A DNA stretch of 64,000 nt, taken from Candidatus Obscuribacterales bacterium (GTDB lineage Bacteria > Cyanobacteriota > Vampirovibrionia > Obscuribacterales > Obscuribacteraceae). The stretch covers positions 62,001 to 126,000 of the forward strand of contig JAIEQI010000126.1 in assembly GCA_019747875.1 (NCBI GenBank), read 5' to 3'. Under the pieces are notes generated by a model. The model was not told the DNA's origin and ran no database searches. It saw only the letters and a program-made list of their open reading frames with translations. Positions 30,761 to 39,423 of the stretch are shown piece after piece (position 1 is the stretch's first letter; every line of letters starts with the position of its first letter). Made by a program: the position numbers and the translations under genes.

Positions 30761-32986
30761 TTATTCAGGTCGGGTCGTTGTCGTATATATCGCTTCGTAG
30801 TTCCAATAACTGCCAAAGACTTTTCGCACGTAATCACGTGTTTCTAAGAATGGAATGTTTTCCACGAAAGCGTCCAAATCTGCTGTCGAGATCTTTTTGC
30901 GCCATGAAGCAACTGCGTTGGGACCGCCGTTGTAGCTGGCCACGGCGAATAGCGCGCTGCCCTCGTGGCGACCCATCGTGTAAGCGATGTAATCGATTCC
31001 GAATTTGATGTTGTTTTCGGGTTTGTGAATATCCTTGTTTCCATTTAGTTTCACGCCCAAGCGCTTTGCGACGCCCATTGCTGTGCCAGGCAGCAATTGC
31101 ATCAGGCCCAATGCGTTTGAACTGCTAACAGCCTGTATGTTGTACCGCGATTCCTCCCTTATCAAAGCTTGGGCAAGGAATGGATCGACTTTCTTTAACT
31201 GAGCTTCCGCTGAGATGGTGTTTGCGTGCAGGAGCGGATAGGCGATCCGCCATCGCAAATCCGTTTTGGATGGTCGCCCCTGCAGCTCCCGCCCGACGGT
31301 GTTTATAGCTTCCATTGGGCGATTGAGTTTGGCCAGGCAGATGGCAGAGAATTGTGGGTTCTTGCCTTTTGGAAAGAGATCGAGACATTCATCCCATTGC
31401 TGAATTTCAGCCAAATAAGCAACTGTTGGCGAACTGTCCTGCGCTATTCGTTGATATGATACTAGCTGTGGTGGTTCCGGCCAGCTCCAGCCACCCCGCG
31501 ACGCGAGCCTCGGATACTCCGCCAAGTGAAGGTCTAGTGCAGTTCCCCAGCCGCGATCCTTTTTTCCCGTCAGCTCGTTGATTCGTTCTTGCGCGCGCCA
31601 TCCATAATAGTGGTGACCATGTTTGGCTATAGTCTTCTTGTAGGCTTCGATTGCTGCTTCCTTGTGCTTCTGTTTTTCCTCAAGTTTGCCGATCCAATAC
31701 ATGAAGCGAGGACCTGCTCGCGCTTTCTCGTATTTGGCTCCGTAACCGGCGAGTTCTTCGATCAGGTCAGTGTTTCCTTGTCCGTTTTTGATCTTGTTCC
31801 AGGATAGCCACCACGCAGTCTCTGGCCCCCAGTCGGAATCAGGAAAGTCCTTAAGCAGTCGCTCGTAGTATTCTTGGGCAGTCTGATCGTCGGGGGCGCG
31901 TGTTGCAAGATTAAACAACGCTGCATCGCCAAAGCCAGGGCAATTCTCTAAAACTGCTTTCCAAACCTCTATTGCCTCCTGCCGTGTACCGATGCGTGCC
32001 ATTGTTTTGGCTGCGTCAACAACGGCTGCATCTGTTGGATGTTTTGTGATTCCGTCCATGAATGCTGCTTCTGCTTCCGTGCGTCTTCCGGCGCGCAGCA
32101 AGGCATTTGCATACTTGTACCAGGGTTTGCTTCCCGCTTTTGACCATTCTTGTATTGCTTTTGCGCATTCGCCATTTGCATAGTAAGCTTCAGCAAAGAG
32201 TGCATGGTCGGCTGCAGTCAGAGCCGGAGCACTTGTTAGTGGTGGCGCCAATGGTTCTGCCGTAAGAGTCCTTATGATATCGCGGGCAAATCTTCCGTCC
32301 GGGCTTTTAGCGAGATACTGCCGCCAAAGCGCCAGCCCTTCTTCATCGTTCTTTCTTTGGAACTCGCTTTGTCCGAGGTAGTATTTTGCTCCAATGCCGA
32401 ATTGCGATTCCGGTGCTATTTTGGCTACTCGTTTGAATTCGGCTTCCGCCTTATCAGGCTCGTTTCCGCGCAAATAGCTTTGTGCCATCCCGTAGATCGC
32501 TTGTGCGCGAATCTTTGGATTGGCACTTTTTGCTGCCAGAGCCTCTAGGGAGGAGCGAACAAGTTGCTCGTTTCCAAGCGTGTTGGCGCAGTCGGCTATG
32601 TGTAGTTGGCATCGTTCCCACAAGGCGTCTACATCGCTTGCTTCCTTATATAGGTCTGCTGCTTGTGCAAGTTCACTGGCTGTTCCCGACTTTTCCAGTA
32701 AGCGCGCTAGCGCATATGCGATCTTTTCTCTTGATCGGGCGCTAAGAGATTGATTTGCATGCTGTGCAGCCAATTCTCTTTTTCGTTCGGGTACGGACAG
32801 CTTGTCAACGCGCTTGAAAATTGATTCAAGTTCTTTGTCCAAGCTAAGTTCAACTGGAGTGTTTGCGCCAAGCAGTTTCTTGTTTGGGGTTTTATGGTCG
32901 ACAGTTTTGCCTTGTTGGCATAACATCGCGCCAACACCAATCGCCGTTAGAATTAAGGTCGCGGCACGCGACGATATCTGTCTCAT
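30761..32986 (-). CDS. Soluble lytic murein transglycosylase (Slt-like) with TPR-type N-terminal region
   Basis: ALIREESRYNIQAVSSSNALGLMQLLPGTAMGVAKRLG...NIKFGIDYIAYTMGR...ALFAVASYNGGPNAVASW is the typical SLT/goose-lysozyme catalytic signature; TPR-like units upstream. Confidence 0.92.
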   Translation of the reverse strand: MRQISSRAATLILTAIGVGAMLCQQGKTVDHKTPNKKLLGANTPVELSLDKELESIFKRVDKLSVPERKRELAAQHANQSLSARSREKIAYALARLLEKSGTASELAQAADLYKEASDVDALWERCQLHIADCANTLGNEQLVRSSLEALAAKSANPKIRAQAIYGMAQSYLRGNEPDKAEAEFKRVAKIAPESQFGIGAKYYLGQSEFQRKNDEEGLALWRQYLAKSPDGRFARDIIRTLTAEPLAPPLTSAPALTAADHALFAEAYYANGECAKAIQEWSKAGSKPWYKYANALLRAGRRTEAEAAFMDGITKHPTDAAVVDAAKTMARIGTRQEAIEVWKAVLENCPGFGDAALFNLATRAPDDQTAQEYYERLLKDFPDSDWGPETAWWLSWNKIKNGQGNTDLIEELAGYGAKYEKARAGPRFMYWIGKLEEKQKHKEAAIEAYKKTIAKHGHHYYGWRAQERINELTGKKDRGWGTALDLHLAEYPRLASRGGWSWPEPPQLVSYQRIAQDSSPTVAYLAEIQQWDECLDLFPKGKNPQFSAICLAKLNRPMEAINTVGRELQGRPSKTDLRWRIAYPLLHANTISAEAQLKKVDPFLAQALIREESRYNIQAVSSSNALGLMQLLPGTAMGVAKRLGVKLNGNKDIHKPENNIKFGIDYIAYTMGRHEGSALFAVASYNGGPNAVASWRKKISTADLDAFVENIPFLETRDYVRKVFGSYWNYEAIYTTTTRPE

Positions 32987-33151
32987 CTTGACCTAAACGC
33001 TCCGGAATTTCGCTGGGCTGCCGCCCTTGTAATTAAGGCGCTCTGGAGTTTCGCTGGGCTATCGCCCTTCTCAACTCCTCCGCTAACTCCTCCGCTATTA
33101 TTTCAACATGCTAGCATAGGACGGGCAACACTGACCTGAAACGTCAAAGGC

Positions 33152-34309
33152 ATGAATTCAACTAAAATCTACTTGGACAATGCCGCTACCACGCATCCGA
33201 AGCCGGAAGAAGTGTATCTTGCTGCTGACCGCGTTTTTAGGCAGGGCGGTAGTCCTGGGCGATCGGCTCATGAATTGGCTCTTTTGGCATCTAGGCAGGT
33301 CTTTGAATGCAGAGTGAAACTCGCGCAGTTTTTGAAAGTAAAAAATCCCGAGCGCTTGGTTTTCACCCCTGGTTGCACATATGGTATCAACATGGTGTTG
33401 CAGCGATTTCCATTCGCTCAGGGCGATCTCGTTCTCGTGAGCGCACTTGAGCACAACGCGGTGATGCGATGTCTCGATCATTTGCGGCGAGAGAAGGGGA
33501 TTATTGTTGAACAAGTTCCTTACAAGGAAGGCACAATTCTTGATCCTCAACTTTTGAAGTCACTGTTGGAACAAAAGAAACCGAGGCTTTGTGCTTTTCT
33601 CGAGGCAAGCAACGTAACAGGTGAAATGCTTGATCTTCGCTCCGTTGCGACAATATGCCATCAAGCGCAAGTACCCTTGCTAGTGGACGCGGCACAGAGT
33701 GCGGGAGCGTTTCATGAGAGTTTGGATCTTGAGGGTATCAGCTTTTGGAGCGCACCAGCGCATAAAGGACTTTATGGAATGGCCGGACTTGGCATTCTCT
33801 ATGTGTCTCCATTAGCCAGTCTTGATCCGCTAATCAGTGGTGGCACTGGTTCCTTTTCAGAAGGTTTGGACATGCCACCGGCTTTCCCTGATCGGCTGGA
33901 GCCGGGAACGCTCTCTGCTGTGGCTATTGCGGCTTTATCGGCGGGCGTCGATTTTGTTTCCGCGAAAGGTCGAGACTATTTAGCCGAACACGAGCGAATC
34001 CTTTGCAGTTCGTTGATCGATTTTCTCTCTGCTTTTTCTCGCATCAAGTATTACGCTAAGATCGAGCGCAGGGTCGGCTTACTTTCCTTCTTTGTTGACG
34101 GACTTGATTCGGGATATGTTGCCCAGGTTCTTGATCAGCAATACGGTATTTGTGTCAGAGCCGGTCTTCATTGTGCTGCTTCAGCACATCGCACATTGGG
34201 CACTCTTAATGGCGGTTTGGTGAGGGTGAGCTTCTCGGCTTTTAATACGAAGGAAGAGTTAAACGTTCTGTTCAATGCCTTAGAGCAGATTGTCGAAGCT
34301 TCAAAATAA
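33152..34309 (+). CDS. Class V aminotransferase, cysteine desulfurase-like
   Basis: IYLDNAATTHPKPEEV N-terminus; VDAAQSAGAF; PLP lysine context APAHKGLYGMAGLGILY; C-terminal RAGLHCA. Confidence 0.9.
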   Translation: MNSTKIYLDNAATTHPKPEEVYLAADRVFRQGGSPGRSAHELALLASRQVFECRVKLAQFLKVKNPERLVFTPGCTYGINMVLQRFPFAQGDLVLVSALEHNAVMRCLDHLRREKGIIVEQVPYKEGTILDPQLLKSLLEQKKPRLCAFLEASNVTGEMLDLRSVATICHQAQVPLLVDAAQSAGAFHESLDLEGISFWSAPAHKGLYGMAGLGILYVSPLASLDPLISGGTGSFSEGLDMPPAFPDRLEPGTLSAVAIAALSAGVDFVSAKGRDYLAEHERILCSSLIDFLSAFSRIKYYAKIERRVGLLSFFVDGLDSGYVAQVLDQQYGICVRAGLHCAASAHRTLGTLNGGLVRVSFSAFNTKEELNVLFNALEQIVEASK

Positions 34310-34352
34310 TGGTGGATTGTTGTTGAGGGGCGCCGCAACCTGGGGTCGACGA

Positions 34353-35189
34353 ATGGATAAGAATGGAATCCTTTCTTCTCAAGTGATTCAAGCAAATAGC
34401 TTGAAATTCAATCTCTGCTCTCTTGGGAGCGGACCGCCCGTTCTCTTGCTGCATGGCTTTCCTGATTCAAGCAAGCTTTGGCGGCATATTATGGAGCCGT
34501 TGGCTGCAAACGGTTACCGCGTTATCGCATACGATCAGCGTGGTTTTGGCGATTCAGACGCACCGCCTGATGAATCCGATTATGCACTCGATTTGATAGT
34601 ATCGGATGCGGTGGCAATAATTCGGCAGTTGGGAATCTCGGAACCAATTTATATTGTCGGACACGACTGGGGCGCCTTTGTCGGCTGGCTGTTTTGCTTG
34701 CAACATCCGGCGCTGGTCAAGAAATTCGTTGCAGTATCAGTTGGACATCCGCTTGCTTTCAAGCATGCTGGCTTGCAGCAGAAATTGAAGAGCTGGTATG
34801 TATTCTTTTTTCAATTGAGGGGAATCGCGGAGCGAGAGCTTTCAAAGAACGATTGGGCCGCTTTTCGCAGAATGGCTAAGGGCTATCCAGAGTTGACTAG
34901 TTGGATAGCCGATCTCTCACGCCCTGGGCGTTTAACGGCAGCTCTGAACTGGTATCGCGCCAATTTTAGACTCTTTCTTACAAGTAAATTCGGCAAGTGC
35001 AAGGTGGCGACTTTGGGAGTACATAGCCCACAGGATCTGGCTCTAACGGTCAAACAGATGACCGATTCCGCGAAGTACATGGACGCTGCCTGGAAATATG
35101 TAAGCATCGACCAATCGAGCCACTGGATTCCGCTTGATCAACCCGACATTTTGCTTTCGGATATCAGTGACTGGTTCCGAAATCAATAG
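34353..35189 (+). CDS. Alpha/beta hydrolase, epoxide-hydrolase-like (ORF opens at 34290; ATG at 34353 preferred)
   Basis: VLLLHGFPDSSKLWRHI, VIAYDQRGFGDSDAP, VGHDWGAFVGW. The 34290 start would overlap the upstream gene. Confidence 0.88.
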   Translation: MDKNGILSSQVIQANSLKFNLCSLGSGPPVLLLHGFPDSSKLWRHIMEPLAANGYRVIAYDQRGFGDSDAPPDESDYALDLIVSDAVAIIRQLGISEPIYIVGHDWGAFVGWLFCLQHPALVKKFVAVSVGHPLAFKHAGLQQKLKSWYVFFFQLRGIAERELSKNDWAAFRRMAKGYPELTSWIADLSRPGRLTAALNWYRANFRLFLTSKFGKCKVATLGVHSPQDLALTVKQMTDSAKYMDAAWKYVSIDQSSHWIPLDQPDILLSDISDWFRNQ

Positions 35190-35212
35190 TGCCAAATTTG
35201 TCCAGAAAGCAA

Positions 35213-35245
35213 AATCCCGAAAGCAGGGCTCTCGGGACTTTACTG
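35213..35245 (+). terminator. Possible terminator hairpin TCCCGA...TCGGGA
   Basis: Inverted repeat just after the hydrolase stop; weak T-tract. Confidence 0.4.
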
Positions 35246-35360
35246 AACTCGGGTAAAGGCTTGGGTTCGTTTGTGCTATCAATATAACTTCGCCGGCAGC
35301 CGGTCCATATGTAGTAATGTGCAGTTCTGCCCGCTAGCTCACGCAAAAGGTTATGGCGAA

Positions 35361-35633
35361 TTAGTGCGCATGGTGCTCATGCGGCATTTGGACATTTTCG
35401 CCCTCTGGATCTTGTCCTCTGCTATCTGAATTGAGTCTATTTAGTTTTTCGCTTAACTCCGTCCATGTTTTCTTTCGAAGCTCCGGACTTGCACAATAAG
35501 GGCAAACAACGGCCTTCGATATTGCCAATAAACCACAGAATGCCAGACCCAAGAAGATGAGTGTAACAAGCAGTCCTCGAGCAATGGCAGATTTAACGCC
35601 GTCCATGCGGCTGTTATGATCTTGATTTTGCAT
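35361..35633 (-). CDS. Small membrane protein (about 90 aa)
   Basis: From internal ATG at 35633: MQNQDHNSRMDGVKSAIARGLLVTLIFLGLAFCGLLAISKAVVCPYCASPELRKKTW; one TM helix then CPYC. The longer start at 35834 would run through the response-regulator terminator. Confidence 0.5.
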   Translation of the reverse strand: MQNQDHNSRMDGVKSAIARGLLVTLIFLGLAFCGLLAISKAVVCPYCASPELRKKTWTELSEKLNRLNSDSRGQDPEGENVQMPHEHHAH

Positions 35634-35720
35634 GGTAGTAATCTCAGAGAGCCGAGAGTAAAAGGACAGTTTGCTCCGCTCTCCTGAAAAAGCATATGTA
35701 CAAAACCACAGTGCAAAAGC

Positions 35721-35758
35721 ACAAAAAAGGCCCAGTATGCAGGCTGGACCTTTTTTGT
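35721..35758 (-). terminator. Intrinsic terminator downstream of response regulator, possibly bidirectional
   Basis: AAAAAAGGCCCAG tatgcagg CTGGACCTTTTTT; long stem with A/T runs on both sides. Confidence 0.75.
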
Positions 35759-35787
35759 GTTGTCTAGTTTGCTTCGCGTCTTGGCGA

Positions 35788-36615
35788 TTAATCCATTTCG
35801 AGATCGGCTGCCATCCACTCTTTGAGCTCTTCATCCATCTCTTCGAGCTGGTCGCTGTCGATCAATCCGCGTTTGAAGGCTTCGAAAATTGCTCGCGCTC
35901 TTGTGTTGAATACTTCAACTCCGGAGTTCTCGCGGGCAACCACATTTTGTCCTTTGAGCAGTTTTGCTTCCAGAATAGATACGCGGTTTTGAACACCACG
36001 CACGCTTACATGGCGGCGTTTGGCAATAGCTTTGTCTGTCAGTCCCAGGCAGATATCGACCAGGGTTTCATACTCAATTTCCGAAAGTGACTCGTCTTTT
36101 TTGGTGAGTCGGCTCTTGATGCTGCGCACAACGGGATCGATATAAGGATTGTTGTGTTTGAGAATGCAATTGATTGCATACTCGAATTTCTCATCTGACT
36201 CGGATTTGAGAATGTAGCCGTGGATGGCATCATCAGGCAATACGCGAGCCATATCGCGAACATAAATTTCGCGGTGATACTGTGACCAGAACAAGATTTT
36301 CATCGAAGGATGAAAGTGCCAAATCTGTTGAGCGGCTTTGATTCCGTTCAGGCCAGGCATGGCGATATCCATAATGATGAGGTCTGGCACGTTTTCCATA
36401 GCTAGAGATACGCAATCAGTTCCATTTGCGGCCTCTAAGATCTGGATATTGTCCGGAAACATTCTTTTCATCAGCTCGGCAGCGTGATTGCGCATACCTG
36501 TCAAATCTTCGGCGATCAAGACCACTGTCTTGTTGCGATTAAGTTTTACATCTTTACCAGGGGCCGGCTCTCTGTGTACCGGAATTTTGTTAGTAAAGCT
36601 AAGGGAGTTAAGCAT
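35788..36615 (-). CDS. Response regulator, receiver domain plus LuxR/NarL-type HTH
   Basis: VVLIAEDLTGMRNHAAELM, PDLIIMDIAMPGLNGIKAAQQI, then LSEIEYETLVDICLGLTDKAIAKRRHVSVRGVQNRVSILEAKL. Confidence 0.88.
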   Translation of the reverse strand: MLNSLSFTNKIPVHREPAPGKDVKLNRNKTVVLIAEDLTGMRNHAAELMKRMFPDNIQILEAANGTDCVSLAMENVPDLIIMDIAMPGLNGIKAAQQIWHFHPSMKILFWSQYHREIYVRDMARVLPDDAIHGYILKSESDEKFEYAINCILKHNNPYIDPVVRSIKSRLTKKDESLSEIEYETLVDICLGLTDKAIAKRRHVSVRGVQNRVSILEAKLLKGQNVVARENSGVEVFNTRARAIFEAFKRGLIDSDQLEEMDEELKEWMAADLEMD

Positions 36616-36944
36616 TTGGATTTACCTCAATAAGCTCAGGTATCGCGGTGAACTACGTACCTGATCCTCCTAAAACACGAACAGCATCCCCCAGAATGTT
36701 CCGCACGCCATGGCGCGTCTGCTCGTTTGTAATATCAGTATCGCTTTTGACCTGAGACGCCGGTATGTGGAATGAACCTAAGCCGAACTGAATAAATGGA
36801 CAGTTTCTGCAGTGGGCACCTGTTGAATCGCGCATTGCCTTTTCTGGTGGGAAAAAATGGGGAGAAACGCTTAATATTCACCCCTCTAGGGAGCTGGCAA
36901 GCGCTTACAATATATACATTGTTATAGGATCCCAAGGAGCAGCT

Positions 36945-39356
36945 GTGGAGTCCCGTCAGAAGGGCATTGAAGATCTCAAAAAGGCTTGCGTGGCTTGCGG
37001 GCAGGAGTTCCCCGGAAATTTGGAGCTTTGTCCAGACGATGGTACCTTGCTAACTCCTATTGGCAAGGAGCCTAAAGTTGGCGAGAATTTTGCCGACCGC
37101 TACGAGATTCTTGGAATCATCGGCGACGGCGGCATGGGAAAAGTCTACAAAGCGCGTCACAATTTGATGAAGCGGATTGTCGCTATCAAGATGCTGCTCC
37201 CACACCTGGTCCAGAGTGCTGCTGCCCTTAAGCGCTTTCAACAAGAAGCGCAGGCGGCCAGCGCCCTTAACCACCCGAATATTTTGACAGTCTATGATTT
37301 CGGTATTTCCGACCAGGGTATGCCCTACCTGGTTATGGACTACCTGGAAGGAACCAGTTTGGCTGCATTGCTGCAGGAGCAAGGCTATTTAGCTTCGGAG
37401 CGAGCCATACACATATTTAGCCAGGCTTGCTCGGCATTGGCGCACGCCCACCAGAAAGGTGTCATTCACAGGGATTTGAAACCGGCCAATATCATGCTTA
37501 TTGATTATGATGGGCAGCCGGATTTTCTTAAAATAGTGGATTTCGGTATTGCTAAACTGCTTCAGCCTGACGGCGCTGAACAGCTCACACATACAGGCGA
37601 AGTCTTCGGAAGTCCGTTGTACATGAGTCCGGAGCAGTGCCGCGGGCGGGAACTTGACCCACGCTCTGACATTTACTCACTAGGATGTGTAATGTACCGA
37701 ACCGTCACAGGCAAGCCTGTGTTCTCAGGTCGCGACCCGATGGAGTGCATGTACAAGCAAGTCAACGACATGCCAATGAGTTTCAACGACGTGGTCCCAG
37801 AACTCGGACTCTCGGAAAAACTTGAGTCTGCTATCTTCAGAGCCATTTCGAAAGACGTCGAGGGGCGCTATACAAATATGCTGGAGTTTCGAGAAGCACT
37901 CGAAGCTTGCCGCCAGACACCGCATGCGCCGGCTGGTCACAAGGTCTTTGCAGTGCCGGCGGATTCTCCAAATGCAATTCCAGAAGACTTTCTGACCGAT
38001 CAGTTGAAGCGTCCGAATTTGGCATCCACGCAAGTAGCTGGACCAGCACACAGCTCGGCAACGTCGACAGGCGGTAGCCCTGCGCTTTCTGGCTCCACGT
38101 CTGGGGATGTCGCCAGCTCCGGGGTCTCACCTGTAGTTTCTTCAACTGATTCCGCCGGGACGGCTGCTATCGATGCTAGCTCGCAGACGTCTAGTGGAAC
38201 TTTGCCCCCAATGTCATCTCTGGGCGGTGGTACTGATGGTGGTGCTGCACCGTCTCCGGTTGCGGATTCCAAACCTCCTCAAATGGCGATTATCGGCGGT
38301 GCTATTGGATTGATCGCGATCGGTGCTCTTGCCATGTTCTCAATGAAGGGGCCTGATCATCCTGCGCAACATCCGCTGCAGCCGCCTAAGGACCTGACTC
38401 CCGCTCAAGAACAAAAAGCCAATGTCGCTACGATGATAACTGAAGCAAAGATGCTCATGAATCAAGAAGAGTTTGGCGCCAGTGAGAAGGTATTGAAAGA
38501 TGCCTGGGAAGCTGCGATCGCGCAAAAAGATTCTGACAAAAAACAAATGGAAGTATTGCCGCTGCTGGCAGATGTCTATCAGGAAGGCGATAAGTTTGCT
38601 TTGGCTCAGGAGACTTATGAGAAGCTCATTGATCTGGAGCAGAAGAACAATGTCGATGATCTGACCATTGCGCGCACCAAAATAGATGTGGCATTAATGA
38701 TGTTGCAGCAAGGCTTGAACGACGATGCTCAGCCGCTTTTGAAGGACGCAGAGAAGACCTTGTCGAAGGCCCCACCGAAGGATCAGAAGGGAATTCTGGA
38801 TGTCCTTTATGGATTGTCGAAAATTGCTGTTGGAAATGGCGATTTTAATGGCGCCATTAAGTATCTAGAGCAGGCAATCGCAAAGGAATCACAAAATACC
38901 GGCGGTAATTCTGATGACCTGGCTGAGTATATGCAGTTTCTTGCTGAGATCTATGTAGTTCAAGGGAATCAAAAGCTTGCGCAAACGACTCTTGATAAAG
39001 TCCTGAAGCTCGATCTTCAAAGATTTGGTCCGCAGTCTCCGCAGGTTGGAGATGTTTATAAGGATATGGGGACGCTCGAGTTTCAAAAGGGGCAGCTAGG
39101 GAAGGCTGAGAACTTTTATACAAAATCACTCGAAATTAAACAAAAGGCTTTTGGTGAAAACAGTGTTGCTGCGGCGGAAGTAATGACTGCAATGGCAATG
39201 TTGTATACACGCGAAAACAAATTTAAGCAGGCGGACGAACTCTTCCGCAAAGCCCTGGACATCCGCACGAAAGAACTTGGTGCCGACTCTCCTCAGGCTA
39301 AGCGAACCAAGGAGTTATACGCCAAGCTTCAACAGCGAATGAAGGGGTCCCGTTAG
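36945..39356 (+). CDS. Ser/Thr protein kinase with N-terminal zinc-ribbon-like motif, TM helix and C-terminal TPRs (GTG start)
   Basis: CVACGQEFPGNLELCPDDGTLL; GDGGMGKVYKARH; VIHRDLKPANIML; VDFGIAKLL; GSPLYMSPEQCRG; TM MAIIGGAIGLIAIGALAMFSM; TPRs such as AENFYTKSLEIKQKAFGENS. Confidence 0.93.
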   Translation: MESRQKGIEDLKKACVACGQEFPGNLELCPDDGTLLTPIGKEPKVGENFADRYEILGIIGDGGMGKVYKARHNLMKRIVAIKMLLPHLVQSAAALKRFQQEAQAASALNHPNILTVYDFGISDQGMPYLVMDYLEGTSLAALLQEQGYLASERAIHIFSQACSALAHAHQKGVIHRDLKPANIMLIDYDGQPDFLKIVDFGIAKLLQPDGAEQLTHTGEVFGSPLYMSPEQCRGRELDPRSDIYSLGCVMYRTVTGKPVFSGRDPMECMYKQVNDMPMSFNDVVPELGLSEKLESAIFRAISKDVEGRYTNMLEFREALEACRQTPHAPAGHKVFAVPADSPNAIPEDFLTDQLKRPNLASTQVAGPAHSSATSTGGSPALSGSTSGDVASSGVSPVVSSTDSAGTAAIDASSQTSSGTLPPMSSLGGGTDGGAAPSPVADSKPPQMAIIGGAIGLIAIGALAMFSMKGPDHPAQHPLQPPKDLTPAQEQKANVATMITEAKMLMNQEEFGASEKVLKDAWEAAIAQKDSDKKQMEVLPLLADVYQEGDKFALAQETYEKLIDLEQKNNVDDLTIARTKIDVALMMLQQGLNDDAQPLLKDAEKTLSKAPPKDQKGILDVLYGLSKIAVGNGDFNGAIKYLEQAIAKESQNTGGNSDDLAEYMQFLAEIYVVQGNQKLAQTTLDKVLKLDLQRFGPQSPQVGDVYKDMGTLEFQKGQLGKAENFYTKSLEIKQKAFGENSVAAAEVMTAMAMLYTRENKFKQADELFRKALDIRTKELGADSPQAKRTKELYAKLQQRMKGSR

Positions 39357-39423
39357 TCAGGTCCGGAACAGGCAGCACATCATTAGCACGTCTGCTTGCG
39401 AGAGCAACAAAGGAAGCTGAGTT

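Noticed and set aside
35634-35834. Long start of the 35361..35834 ORF
   Set aside because: Would cross the response regulator terminator and overlap its 3' end; the internal ATG at 35633 opens a plausible membrane protein.
36653-36935. Two short minus-strand ORFs in the gap before the kinase gene at 36945
   Set aside because: No RBS or domain support; the interval is better seen as a promoter region between divergent genes.
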